A stretch of 64,000 nt of DNA from Gemmatimonadaceae bacterium (GTDB lineage Bacteria > Gemmatimonadota > Gemmatimonadetes > Gemmatimonadales > Gemmatimonadaceae). The notes under the pieces are model-generated. The model searched no databases. It saw only the letters and a list, made by a program, of their open reading frames with translations, and was not told the DNA's origin. The position numbers were made by a program, and so were the translations under genes. Positions 44,894-53,653 of this stretch are shown in pieces; position 1 is the first letter of the stretch, and each line of letters opens with the position of its first letter. The stretch covers positions 248,001-312,000 of the forward strand of contig JABAQJ010000001.1 in NCBI GenBank assembly GCA_019186945.1, in the 5' to 3' direction.

Positions 44894-46375
44894 ATGCGCT
44901 CGATCGTTTCCCTGACTCTGACATGGCTGGCCGCCTGCACGTCCGCCGCGCCGCCATCGTCCACTCCCACCACCGCATCCGCCGCGCCGGCGCCCACCGC
45001 GCCGCCATCGTCCACTCCCACCACCGCATCCGCCGCGCCGGCGCCCACCGCACCGCCAATCGACGTCGTCGCAGTCGACTCGTTGATTCGACGCGTGGTG
45101 GCCGGCAAGAGGTTGGTCGGCCTCTCCGTCGGCGTCATGCAGGACGGCAAGGTAGTCCTCTCCCGGGGATATGGGTTCCGCTCGCTGGACCCGGACCTGC
45201 CAGTCACGCCCACGACCATGTTCGGCATTGGCTCCGTCACGAAGCAGTTTACGTGCAGCTCGGCGTTGCTCCTGGAGCAGGACGGCAAGCTTTCCATGAA
45301 CGATCCGGTCGCGAAGCACGTGCCCGCGGCGAGCCGGGCCAAAGACATCTCGCTGTTGCAGCTGGGCCAGCACGTCTCCGGATACCGCGACTACTATCCG
45401 CTCGATTTTGTCGTGCGCGAGATGACCAATCCGGAACCGACCGATACCGTGATCGCGCGGTACGCGACTCTCCCGCTCGACTTCGAGCCTGGGTCGCGTT
45501 GGTCCTACAGCAACACCAACTTCCTCATCCTCGGCAAGGCGATCGAGAATGCGTCGGGCCAAACCGTCGGCGCATTCATGCAACAGCGCATCTTCACGCC
45601 GCTGGGGATGACGCGCACGGCGTTCGATCGGATCCCAGGGGACAGCAACACCGCCAAGGGATATACCTCGTATGCGCTCGCACGGCCGACGTACGCCCGA
45701 CCGGAAGGGCAGGGCTGGATCGGAGCTGCCGGAGCTATCTGGTCGACCCCGACCGACTTGCTGGCTTGGGATCTGGCGCTCATCGACGGGAAAGTGTTGT
45801 CCCCGGCTTCCTACGCGAAGCTGACGACGCCGCGACTGCTCACCGACGGGCGTGAGACGACGTATGGTTGCGGGCTTGGCGTGCAACGCACCGGAGAGAC
45901 GCTCATCTATTCGCACGGCGGCGGGATAGCCGGCATCGTCACGCAGAATATCGTGATTCCGGCGACGCGATCCGCCATCGTCACACTTGCCAATGCTGAC
46001 TTCGCTGCAACCGGGGAGATCACATCCGCCCTGGTTGCGATGCTGTCGCCACACGCGGATCTCCCAACGATCGCAGGGCCCTCTGCGCTCGACGCCGCCC
46101 GGACGTTCCTGAATCAAGTCGAGAAGGGAAAGGTGGATCGCTCAACGCTGGGCGACGATTTCAATGCCCTGCTGACCGACGAGCATCTGGCCAGGGATCG
46201 TGCGTCGCTGGCTGCCAACGGAGCAATCTCGGACGTTGTCGTCCGCAACAGGGTGGAACGGGGTGGTATGGAGGTCGCGATCGTCGAGTACATGGTCGGG
46301 AAGACGCCGGCACGATCGGCGATGTATCGCACGCCAGACGGGAAGATCCAGCAGTTCCTGATCAACCGGCGATAG
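44894..46375 (+). CDS. secreted beta-lactamase-fold (class C/S12) serine hydrolase
   Basis: Encodes 493 residues from the ATG at 44894. The N-terminus has a probable lipobox (LTWLAAC) and then a proline/alanine/threonine-rich linker made of two exact 17-residue repeats. The serine-hydrolase motifs are S114-VTK117, YSNTN (the YxN element) and SHGGG (the HxG element). Family members act as esterases, D-aminopeptidases or penicillin-binding-protein relatives; a true beta-lactamase is less likely. A C-terminal extension (about the last 120 residues) resembles the domain often found after such hydrolases. A hairpin directly follows the stop. Confidence 0.88.
   Translation: MRSIVSLTLTWLAACTSAAPPSSTPTTASAAPAPTAPPSSTPTTASAAPAPTAPPIDVVAVDSLIRRVVAGKRLVGLSVGVMQDGKVVLSRGYGFRSLDPDLPVTPTTMFGIGSVTKQFTCSSALLLEQDGKLSMNDPVAKHVPAASRAKDISLLQLGQHVSGYRDYYPLDFVVREMTNPEPTDTVIARYATLPLDFEPGSRWSYSNTNFLILGKAIENASGQTVGAFMQQRIFTPLGMTRTAFDRIPGDSNTAKGYTSYALARPTYARPEGQGWIGAAGAIWSTPTDLLAWDLALIDGKVLSPASYAKLTTPRLLTDGRETTYGCGLGVQRTGETLIYSHGGGIAGIVTQNIVIPATRSAIVTLANADFAATGEITSALVAMLSPHADLPTIAGPSALDAARTFLNQVEKGKVDRSTLGDDFNALLTDEHLARDRASLAANGAISDVVVRNRVERGGMEVAIVEYMVGKTPARSAMYRTPDGKIQQFLINRR
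44948..45049 (+). repeat. perfect 51-base tandem duplication in a coding region
   Basis: Copies at 44948-44998 and 44999-45049 are identical over 51 bases and keep the frame; each encodes a 17-residue APPSSTPTTASAAPAPT unit between the lipoprotein signal and the hydrolase domain. Perfect identity suggests a recent slippage event and possible length variation of the linker. Confidence 0.85.
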
Positions 46376-46726
46376 TTGCACGGTATCGTGCCGTGCAGCT
46401 CCGGCATCATCCGCGCCTGCGTTGGATCCGGCGGATAAGCCCGGCAAGTTCCCGATTGGCTGCTTGGGTGGCGGGCTGAGCGTGCACACCGGCAAGCAGT
46501 CAGGAGAACGACAGGAGTACCAGGTATGCTGCGATGGCGGGGATGGGGCGCCTGGCAGGGCGCGGTCGAGGTGGGATCGCTGTTCAGGCAGGTAAGACGG
46601 CCACCATGGTGCGTCGGCAGGCTGGGGTTCCTGACGCATCTTCCGGGTTCCTCCGTCGCGTGCCGTCCGCCCGCACCGTACCTTCCGGCAAGGCCGGCCA
46701 GCATTCCGCTCAACCGTTCGGGCACC
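46376..46726. other. intergenic region before the carboxylate-amine ligase gene
   Basis: About 350 bases. Apart from the hairpin at its left end I see no feature. The frame of the next gene is open through part of it (from 46526), but the added residues do not match the family, so this is read as untranslated. Confidence 0.45.
46377..46397. terminator. intrinsic terminator hairpin
   Basis: TGCACGGTA / TGCCGTGCA with a TCG loop (nine pairs, one G:T), starting two bases after the stop of the serine-hydrolase gene. No T-run follows, so strength is uncertain. Confidence 0.6.
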
Positions 46727-47935
46727 ATGAAGCCACCGTCCCTGACCATCGGCGTGGAAGAAGAGTACCAGATCATCGATCCGCGTACTCGGGAGTTGCA
46801 GTCGTACATCACCCAGATTCTCGAGGAAGATCATCTCATCATCGGCCAGGTGAAGCCGGAGCTTCACCAGTCGATCGTGGAGGTGGGCACCCGGGTATGC
46901 CACACGCCGAGCGAGGTGCGCGATCAACTCGTGGCGTTGCGCAGCGGTGTGATGGAGCTGGCGGCTAAGAAGGGGCTCAAGATTGCGGCCGCCGGGACGC
47001 ACCCTTTCTCGCACTGGGCGGATCAGAAGATCACGCCGTTCGAGCGTTACATCGGCACGCGGGAGGCGATGGCGCAGCTGGCGCAGCAACTGCTGATTTT
47101 CGGCACGCACGTCCATATCGGCATCGACGATCCCGATTTCCTGATCGACGCCACGAATGTGACGCGCTACTTTCTGCCGCACATCCTCTGCCTGTCCACC
47201 TCGTCCCCGTTCTGGTTAGGCAGGGAAACCGGGCTCAAGTCGTACCGATCGGCGATCTTCCGTGCGTTTCCGCGCACCGGGATTCCCCGGTTCCTCTCGT
47301 CGTTCGCCGAGTATCAGAACTACATCAAGACGTTGCAGGCGACGGGTTCGATCCCGGATGGCTCGAAGATCTGGTGGGACGTGCGACCGCATTGGAAGTA
47401 TCCAACGCTCGAGTTCCGCATCTGCGACGTTTGCACAAGGGTAGACGAAGCGGTGTGCATTGCCGCTATCTTGCAGGCGCTCGTGTTCAAGATCTGGAAG
47501 ATGCGCCGGGACAACATCACGTTTCGCATCTATTCGTCGGACCTGATCGACGAAAACAAGTGGCGCGCTGTGCGTTACGGCTTGCAGGGGAAGTTGATCG
47601 ACTTCGGGAAGGAAGTGGAGCAACCAGCGCCGGTGCTGATCCGGGAGTTCATCGAGTGGTTCCTTGGCGATGTTCTCGACGAGCTTGGGACGCGCAAGGA
47701 GGTGGAGTATGCGTTCAGGATTCTGGAAGGCGGCACGAGCGCGGATCGACAGGTGGCGGTATACCGGCAGACCGGGAGCCTGAAGGCTGTAGTGGATCAG
47801 CTGATTGCCGAGACTGAGGAAGGGGTGCTGGCCGCGCCGGGATCCGAGGGGCTGCTGGCTCCCCGCCAGTCGCCGACGCGGGCGGTATCGGAGTTGCGGT
47901 ACTCGGAGACGGGTGAGGCACAGCCGTCAACATAG
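46727..47935 (+). CDS. GCS2-family carboxylate-amine ligase (YbdK-like)
   Basis: Encodes 402 residues from the ATG at 46727. The GCS2 signature is strong: [19 protein letters not shown] at the start, [30 protein letters not shown] and [18 protein letters not shown]. YbdK-type enzymes use ATP to join glutamate (or another acid) to an amine, by the glutamate-cysteine ligase mechanism, and have weak glutamate-cysteine ligase activity in E. coli. The natural amine here is unknown. It is followed after 36 bases by a class I amidotransferase-type hydrolase and then by a second GCS2 gene. Confidence 0.9.
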   Translation: MKPPSLTIGVEEEYQIIDPRTRELQSYITQILEEDHLIIGQVKPELHQSIVEVGTRVCHTPSEVRDQLVALRSGVMELAAKKGLKIAAAGTHPFSHWADQKITPFERYIGTREAMAQLAQQLLIFGTHVHIGIDDPDFLIDATNVTRYFLPHILCLSTSSPFWLGRETGLKSYRSAIFRAFPRTGIPRFLSSFAEYQNYIKTLQATGSIPDGSKIWWDVRPHWKYPTLEFRICDVCTRVDEAVCIAAILQALVFKIWKMRRDNITFRIYSSDLIDENKWRAVRYGLQGKLIDFGKEVEQPAPVLIREFIEWFLGDVLDELGTRKEVEYAFRILEGGTSADRQVAVYRQTGSLKAVVDQLIAETEEGVLAAPGSEGLLAPRQSPTRAVSELRYSETGEAQPST

Positions 47936-47971
47936 CAGCCGCCTTGCACTGCTTCTTGCTACTCAAAAGAG

Positions 47972-48751
47972 ATGAAGACGATCACACCACGCCGGCCGGT
48001 TATTGGCGTTACGACACAGACGTTGCACTCGATCGACGGGATCCCCGCAGGCTTGCCACAGTCTGTGGTGATGAACCAGCGGTACTACATCGCCGTCACA
48101 CTGGTTGGGGCGACACCGATACTGATTCCCCTGCTCGACGACGAGCCTGAGGCGTTGCGCGGCATCTACGACATCTGCGACGGTATTTTGATCCCGGGTG
48201 GCGTGGACGTCGATCCAACCTGTTTCGGCGAGGCGCCGCATCCCAAGCTGGGGCGGATCGATCCGGCGCGCGATCGAGTGGAGATGCAGATGACGAAGTG
48301 GGCGGTGGAGGATCGCAAGCCGCTGCTCGGGCTCTGTCGCGGGGCCCAGGTCATCAACGTCGCGCTGGGCGGGACGTTGTATCAGGATCTGGAATCGCAG
48401 TGCCCGGCCGCGATCAAGCACGATTACTTCCCGACACACGGATTCGAGCGCGACCACCTGGCGCACGAAGTGACGCTGACGAAAGACTCCCGGCTTCGCC
48501 ACCTGATGGAACTGGACCGCATTCCGGTGAACAGCATGCACCATCAGGGCATCAAGACGCTGGGTCGCGAACTTGTAGCATCGGCGGTTGCTCCTGACGG
48601 GTTGATCGAGGCAGTGGAGTCTGCCGACGATCACTTCCTGGTGGGCGTGCAGTGGCACCCCGAGGTCTTCGAACTGACGGACCCGCACACACGGCACGTG
48701 TTCCGATCTTTCATCGCGGCGTCCATGGAGTATCGCGCGAGACAGTCGTAG
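47972..48751 (+). CDS. gamma-glutamyl hydrolase (PuuD/class I amidotransferase-like)
   Basis: Encodes 259 residues. The triad is C122 (GLCRGAQ), H229 and E231 (QWHPEVF). The start VIGVTTQTLHSIDGIPAG and LIPGGVDVDPTCFGE match the gamma-glutamyl-gamma-aminobutyrate hydrolase group (PuuD-like) rather than glutaminase domains of biosynthetic amidotransferases. It should cleave gamma-glutamyl amide bonds in the cytoplasm. Sandwiched between two GCS2 ligases, it may remove or edit the gamma-glutamyl group that they attach. The start follows AAAAGAG. Confidence 0.88.
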   Translation: MKTITPRRPVIGVTTQTLHSIDGIPAGLPQSVVMNQRYYIAVTLVGATPILIPLLDDEPEALRGIYDICDGILIPGGVDVDPTCFGEAPHPKLGRIDPARDRVEMQMTKWAVEDRKPLLGLCRGAQVINVALGGTLYQDLESQCPAAIKHDYFPTHGFERDHLAHEVTLTKDSRLRHLMELDRIPVNSMHHQGIKTLGRELVASAVAPDGLIEAVESADDHFLVGVQWHPEVFELTDPHTRHVFRSFIAASMEYRARQS

Positions 48752-48978
48752 ACGCCGCGGTTCAACAGATGGCGGTGCGGGGCGCTGCGATGCACGCTTC
48801 GCGGTGGCATCTATCGGGCGTGCGGTCCCGTCGTTGCGCCAGGAAGGGGCGTGTCCGCTACCGAGCGGTGACGCGTTCGTGACGGTCATCCGTCAGTGTG
48901 CGGCCAGCAGTGTCGGGTGGCCGCCCGAAATCGACTTCGGGCCATCCTGACGCGAAATCCGGGGAAAGCCCGGTAGAG

Positions 48979-50499
48979 ATGGCGTCGTACTCGCGCGAGC
49001 GTGCTGCCATGGCACGGACCATCGATCGTACGTCGTTCCTCGACGCCGAATATGCGGCGTTCGCCGAGCGCCTCGAGTCGAACCTTCGGGCGCTGCGCAT
49101 GGTCCTCGACCGGCCCGGGTTCGGTGATGGAGATCCTTCGTTAGGCGCAGAATTGGAGTTCTCGATCGTCGACGATCGGGCGCGTCCGTTGATGCGGAAC
49201 ACGGACATCCTGAAGCGATGTGCGGACCCGCGTCTGGGGCTGGAGCTGGACAGGTTCAACCTCGAGTTCAACCTGACTCCCGTGTCAGCACGCGGTCATC
49301 CATTCTCGCATATGGAAGCGGAGGTGGCGGCGGCACTGGACATGACCAACCGGCTGGCGGCGGCTCATGGCGGTCGGGTGGTGCCGATCGGCATCCTGCC
49401 GACGCTCACCGAGGACGATCTTCAAGCCTCCGCCCTGACCGATGCACCGCGCTACCAGGCCCTGTCAGCCGGCGTCCGGCGGTTGCGTCACGCGCCGTCG
49501 GTGGTGCGCATTTGCGGCGAGGACGTGCTTCAGGTGACGAGTGCGGACATCGCGCTGGAGGGCGCTAACACGTCGTTCCAGGTACACTATCGCGTCCCGC
49601 CGCGGGATTTCGCTCGCGCGTACAATGCGGCGCAGCTGGCTCTTCCCGTCGCGATGGCCGTCAGTTCCAACTCACCGACGTTTCTCGGCCGGCGGTTGTG
49701 GGACGAAACCCGTATTGCCCTGTTCAAACAGGCGCTGGATTACCGGGATCTGGAGGCGACGCGCTGGCGTCCGCCGACGCGTGTGGGCTTCGGTCACGGG
49801 TGGCTGAGGAGGGACGCGTGGGAAGCGTTCGCTGAGTCGGTGGCGCTGTTTCCAGCGATCTTCCCGATCGTGGACGACGAAGATGCCGAAGGCGTAGCCG
49901 CTACGGGTGGCGTACCGCGGTTGCGAGAGCTGCGGCTGCACCAAGGAACCATCTGGCGCTGGAATCGCGCGATCTATGACCCGGGTTTCGACGGTCATCT
50001 GCGGATCGAAATGCGGGCCCTCCCGTCAGGGCCAACGCCTGTCGACATGGTGGCCGGTGCGGCCTTGCTGACAGGGCTGACGCGGGCTCTCACGGATCGG
50101 ATGGACGATCTGCTGCCTCGATTTCCGTTCGCATACGCCGAATACAACTTCTATCGGGCGGCACAGTACGGTCTGGGAGCGTCGCTTCTGTGGCCCGGCG
50201 GCGGGCGCTGTGGCGAATCGCCGATGGAGCGTCCCGCAGTGGCCGTGGTTCGCGATGCGTTGCCCATGGCGGAAGCGGGGCTGGAAGCGCTCGGTGTGGA
50301 TAGCGCGGAGGCGACGCGTCTACTGGGGATCGTGCGGGGCCGGGTGGACAGCGGAGTGACAGCGGCACGGTGGCAGCGCCGATGCTTCGAGCGATTGTCG
50401 ATTGCACACCGGCGCGACGAAGCGCTGGCAGAGCTGGTCGAGCTCTACCTGGTGCATTCCCGATCGGGTCGACCTGTGCACGAGTGGCCCGACGCCTGA
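48979..50499 (+). CDS. second GCS2-family ligase-like protein
   Basis: Encodes 506 residues from the ATG at 48979 (GGGGAAAG upstream); ATGs at 48898 and 49009 are alternatives. The GCS2 fold is recognisable from SLGAELEFSIVDDRARPL, LDRFNLEFNLTPVSARGHP and GHLRIEMRALPSGPTPVD, but it is longer and diverged from the first copy. HYRVPPRDFARAYNAAQL is a probable substrate-loop region. It may attach glutamate to a second amine. The last residues contain a short HEWPDA tail. It is 297 bases upstream of the caspase-clan operon on the same strand; whether they share a transcript is not known. Confidence 0.8.
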   Translation: MASYSRERAAMARTIDRTSFLDAEYAAFAERLESNLRALRMVLDRPGFGDGDPSLGAELEFSIVDDRARPLMRNTDILKRCADPRLGLELDRFNLEFNLTPVSARGHPFSHMEAEVAAALDMTNRLAAAHGGRVVPIGILPTLTEDDLQASALTDAPRYQALSAGVRRLRHAPSVVRICGEDVLQVTSADIALEGANTSFQVHYRVPPRDFARAYNAAQLALPVAMAVSSNSPTFLGRRLWDETRIALFKQALDYRDLEATRWRPPTRVGFGHGWLRRDAWEAFAESVALFPAIFPIVDDEDAEGVAATGGVPRLRELRLHQGTIWRWNRAIYDPGFDGHLRIEMRALPSGPTPVDMVAGAALLTGLTRALTDRMDDLLPRFPFAYAEYNFYRAAQYGLGASLLWPGGGRCGESPMERPAVAVVRDALPMAEAGLEALGVDSAEATRLLGIVRGRVDSGVTAARWQRRCFERLSIAHRRDEALAELVELYLVHSRSGRPVHEWPDA

Positions 50500-50796
50500 C
50501 CAACGCACCCAAAGTGCCGTGGCGTCCTCGTTTCGGCTTGACGTCATGCGGATTGGTTGCCAGCGAGCCGCAGCCACGAAAGAAGCCAGCCAGGCCGGCT
50601 GCCTCTTCCTCGCAGCGACTTGTCTCGCGATGGCTCGGCTTGGGTTCGGCGTGAACGTCAGGGACGATGCGCGCAAATCCGCGGCAAACATCCGAGACCT
50701 TCACGGGAGGAGCTGAACCGGGATCCTCCGGGGCATTGCAGCCCGGCCCGTTACAGCCGAGATTATCGCCCTCAAATCGCCAGCATGGGGGCGGCC

Positions 50797-52152
50797 ATGT
50801 CCGACGAGATCCGGGGACCACTGCAGCTCTCCGGCATCCAGATGCCGACGTGGATCCTCCGCTACAATGCGGACGGGATCTGTGAATCGCCGCTGACCCG
50901 AGGCGATCTCTTGGAGCGGCTGAGAGCCGAAGAGCACTCCGATGTCATCCTCTTCTCTCATGGCTGGAACAACGACTTCGATGCCGCGTCGCGCTTGTAT
51001 GGCCGATTTCTGGCCGCCTTCGAAGGGTTGCTTCCATCACATCCGGCGAACCGCACGTTCACGCCGGTCTTCGTTGGCATCACCTGGCCCAGCACTTGGC
51101 TGGTGTTCGACAACGGGCCGAAGATCGCCGGGGAGGAATCGCTGGAAGGCAAACGGACCGAAGCATCGATCGATGTCATGTCGCGGGCGATCGCCGAGGC
51201 CGGCACTCCGGACAAGGCGGCCCGGTTCCGTGAGCTGATGGGCAAGCCAACCGTCACTGCTGAGGAGTCCGAGGAACTGTCGCGGTTGATGCTGCCGCTG
51301 CTGGCGTCCGCGTCGGACGACGAGATCGGCGATGGCGCGCGGGATCTGACGGCAAGCGACCTGGCCAGTGCTGCCGAGGCAACAGCACTGGTCGAACATT
51401 CGTCAACAGCGCCGGCGGACCTCGACGATTTTGGTGGGACGGGCGATGGGGGCGCGACCGCTGGCCCGAAGGCTGCCGGCGCCCTCTCGTTCCTCGATCC
51501 GCGGACCTACCTCCGACTGGCCTCCGTCTGGCAGATGAAAGATCGCGCCGGTCGCGTGGGGGCGCGGGCGATGTCTGCTCTCATGCGTGACATCCAGACC
51601 GCGACCTCCGCCAGGATTCACGCGGTGGGGCACTCGTATGGGTGCAAGGTGATGCTCTCAGGCATCTGTGCCGGACCGGCATTCGTACGGCCGCTGGACT
51701 CGTTGCTCCTGCTGCAGCCGGCGTGTTCGTATCTTTGCTTTGCGGCGAGTGTCCCGGGGACGAGGAGGGCCGGCGGTTACCGGCGGGCGCTGGATCCGTC
51801 GATGGTGCGTCATCCGATATTTTCCACGTACAGTCGGAAGGATCTTCCGCTGCATGCCACGTTTCATCTGTCGTTGCGCCGGGATTCCGACGCCGGAGAG
51901 CCGCTCATTGCGGCGTCGGCAACATCGGCCGGCGATCCGCCGAGCCGGTACGCCGCGTTAGGTGGCTACGGGCCGCGTGGCGCTGGCGAGGAATTGCGCG
52001 ATCCGATTCCTGCTGCCGGTGAGGACTACGGCTCCCTTGGGACGGCATCGATCATCGGCCTCGATGGGTCTAAGGGACGGATCTCGGGACACGGCGATAT
52101 TGCCAAGCCCGAGACGGCGTGGGCGCTCCACCGGCTGGTGTTTCGCAAGTAA
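50797..52152 (+). CDS. alpha/beta-hydrolase with HGWNN and GHSYG motifs
   Basis: Encodes 451 residues from the ATG at 50797; an ATG 12 bases upstream gives MGAAM, and the GGGGG between them is at ribosome-site distance from the second ATG. The oxyanion region is VILFSHGWNND (residues 50-60), the nucleophile elbow is GHS280YG, and D349 (SRKDLP) and H432 (GHGD) complete a possible triad. The segment of about 110-265 between them is long, charged and serine-rich, a lid or regulatory insert. No signal or membrane helix is seen. First gene of a tightly spaced operon with three caspase-clan-like proteins. Confidence 0.82.
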   Translation: MSDEIRGPLQLSGIQMPTWILRYNADGICESPLTRGDLLERLRAEEHSDVILFSHGWNNDFDAASRLYGRFLAAFEGLLPSHPANRTFTPVFVGITWPSTWLVFDNGPKIAGEESLEGKRTEASIDVMSRAIAEAGTPDKAARFRELMGKPTVTAEESEELSRLMLPLLASASDDEIGDGARDLTASDLASAAEATALVEHSSTAPADLDDFGGTGDGGATAGPKAAGALSFLDPRTYLRLASVWQMKDRAGRVGARAMSALMRDIQTATSARIHAVGHSYGCKVMLSGICAGPAFVRPLDSLLLLQPACSYLCFAASVPGTRRAGGYRRALDPSMVRHPIFSTYSRKDLPLHATFHLSLRRDSDAGEPLIAASATSAGDPPSRYAALGGYGPRGAGEELRDPIPAAGEDYGSLGTASIIGLDGSKGRISGHGDIAKPETAWALHRLVFRK

Positions 52153-52163
52153 CCGGGGGCCAC

Positions 52164-53639
52164 ATGGCGGTCTATCTGAAGAAGCGGCATCACCTGCTTG
52201 CGCTCAAGCTCTCGTTGCGTCGGGAGGGTCGGGTGTGGGTCGTGCATCTCGACCTGGAGACGCATGCTGGCGACGAACCCAGGACCTTGGCGACGTTTCG
52301 GATGCCGACGGAGAACCTGGGACTGCCGCGCTACGTCGACGCCACGTCGGCGCCGTCGTTCTTCATTCCTGGGGAGGTCACCGGAGACTTGCGCGAACGG
52401 ATCGCCGAGTTGCAGCTGGAGCCATCTCATCCGCTCTGGTTGCATCTGGTGAAGCCGTATGGGTACCTGGGGGTGGTGCCGTGGGAGGATCTGCTGGTGC
52501 CGGAGTTGCAGCGACCGGTCTTGCGGCTACCCGACTTCCTCGAGCCGGCGCGCGAGCGGCGAGATACGCTCGACGTGGCCCTGTGCTGCTGCGTGCCGGC
52601 ATCCGAACGGTCGTTCCCGGTCCCACAGGCGCTCGGTGAGATCGCGGCCGCGGTCCTCCGGGGTTCGCGCCGGCCGCACACCAGGATTCACGTGTTTCCC
52701 GACATCGGCTCCTTTGCGCAGGTGCGCGACGCATTCGAGGGCGAACCGCGCGTCTCCGTACACGACCCGTCGGCAGCGCGTCGCTACCTCGGTCAACGGA
52801 TCGAGGGAGCCTCTGCCAGTGCGGTCACGAGCCCCTGGTTGCAGTGGATGCGGGATGCGATGGAAGGTCGGTCGCTGGATACCGTGCATTTCGTCTGCCG
52901 CGGTTACTTCGCCGACGAGCGTCCCTGTCTGACGGTGACCGAGTCTCCGGCGGAGAGCCAGGATGCACGAACCGCGCGATACCTTGGCGTGGCGGAAACG
53001 TCCACGTTTCTCAACCAGACCGGCGCGTGGTCCGTGGTGTGTACCGCGCCACCGGACGGCAGCCCGGAGCTCGGGCTACGTTACTTCGTCGATACTCTGG
53101 CGCAGGTTCGACCCGGCCCGGCACTGTTTCACGATTCCAACCGGGACGATGGCCTCGTTGCACTGCAGAGTGCCTACGAGTTCCTGTTTTCGCCGGATCC
53201 GCGCGAGGCGATCGCCGGTCCGCTCTTCATGTACTGCCAGCCGGCACTGGTCGACACGCAGCTCCCCGTGGAGGCGAAATCCGCGCTCGGCGCGACTATC
53301 GTCAGTTTCAACTCGGATTTGTTCAACCCGCCCGTGACGGCATCCGACTCGGAGAAGCCACGGGCAGCCCCAGATCGGAAGCGCGCCAAGCGCATGACGC
53401 AGACGGAAGCCATATCTGCTCCCTCCGAGGAAGCGCCGGCGGATAGTGACGTGCCGAACTGGCTCTCGTCGACACAACGTTTCGTCGAGGAGCAGATGCA
53501 GGAGGCGCAGCGACGGGACGCAAGCCTGGGGCGTGCGCCGAATCCCCGGATGCAGGCCCGCACGTCAGCGATTGCCGAGACGCTCGCCGATGTCCAGAGC
53601 ATCATAAAGAGCTTCGCCGCCTCCAGGCTGAAGCCCTGA
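52164..53639 (+). CDS. CHAT-like protein lacking the catalytic dyad
   Basis: Encodes 491 residues from the ATG at 52164 (GGGGGCC upstream), 11 bases after the hydrolase stop. VVPWEDLLVPEL (104-115) is the strand pattern that opens CHAT domains. The position of the catalytic histidine reads VHFVCRGYF (241-249; the usual second GHG is CRG), and the cysteine strand reads WSVVCTAPPDGS (289-300) instead of LNxC-E/S-G, so both catalytic residues appear lost. The C-terminal third (about 390-491) is polar and helical (FVEEQMQEAQRRD). A scaffold, inhibitor or pseudo-protease partner of the next protein is the likely role. Confidence 0.72.
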   Translation: MAVYLKKRHHLLALKLSLRREGRVWVVHLDLETHAGDEPRTLATFRMPTENLGLPRYVDATSAPSFFIPGEVTGDLRERIAELQLEPSHPLWLHLVKPYGYLGVVPWEDLLVPELQRPVLRLPDFLEPARERRDTLDVALCCCVPASERSFPVPQALGEIAAAVLRGSRRPHTRIHVFPDIGSFAQVRDAFEGEPRVSVHDPSAARRYLGQRIEGASASAVTSPWLQWMRDAMEGRSLDTVHFVCRGYFADERPCLTVTESPAESQDARTARYLGVAETSTFLNQTGAWSVVCTAPPDGSPELGLRYFVDTLAQVRPGPALFHDSNRDDGLVALQSAYEFLFSPDPREAIAGPLFMYCQPALVDTQLPVEAKSALGATIVSFNSDLFNPPVTASDSEKPRAAPDRKRAKRMTQTEAISAPSEEAPADSDVPNWLSSTQRFVEEQMQEAQRRDASLGRAPNPRMQARTSAIAETLADVQSIIKSFAASRLKP

Positions 53640-53653
53640 CGATGGGAGCCGCC

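Noticed and set aside
44948-45049. CRISPR-like repeat
   Set aside because: The two copies are directly adjacent with no spacer and lie within a coding frame.
46526-46726. 67-codon extension of the YbdK-like gene
   Set aside because: The GCS2 motif begins right after the ATG at 46727; the extension is tryptophan/arginine-rich and unlike the family.
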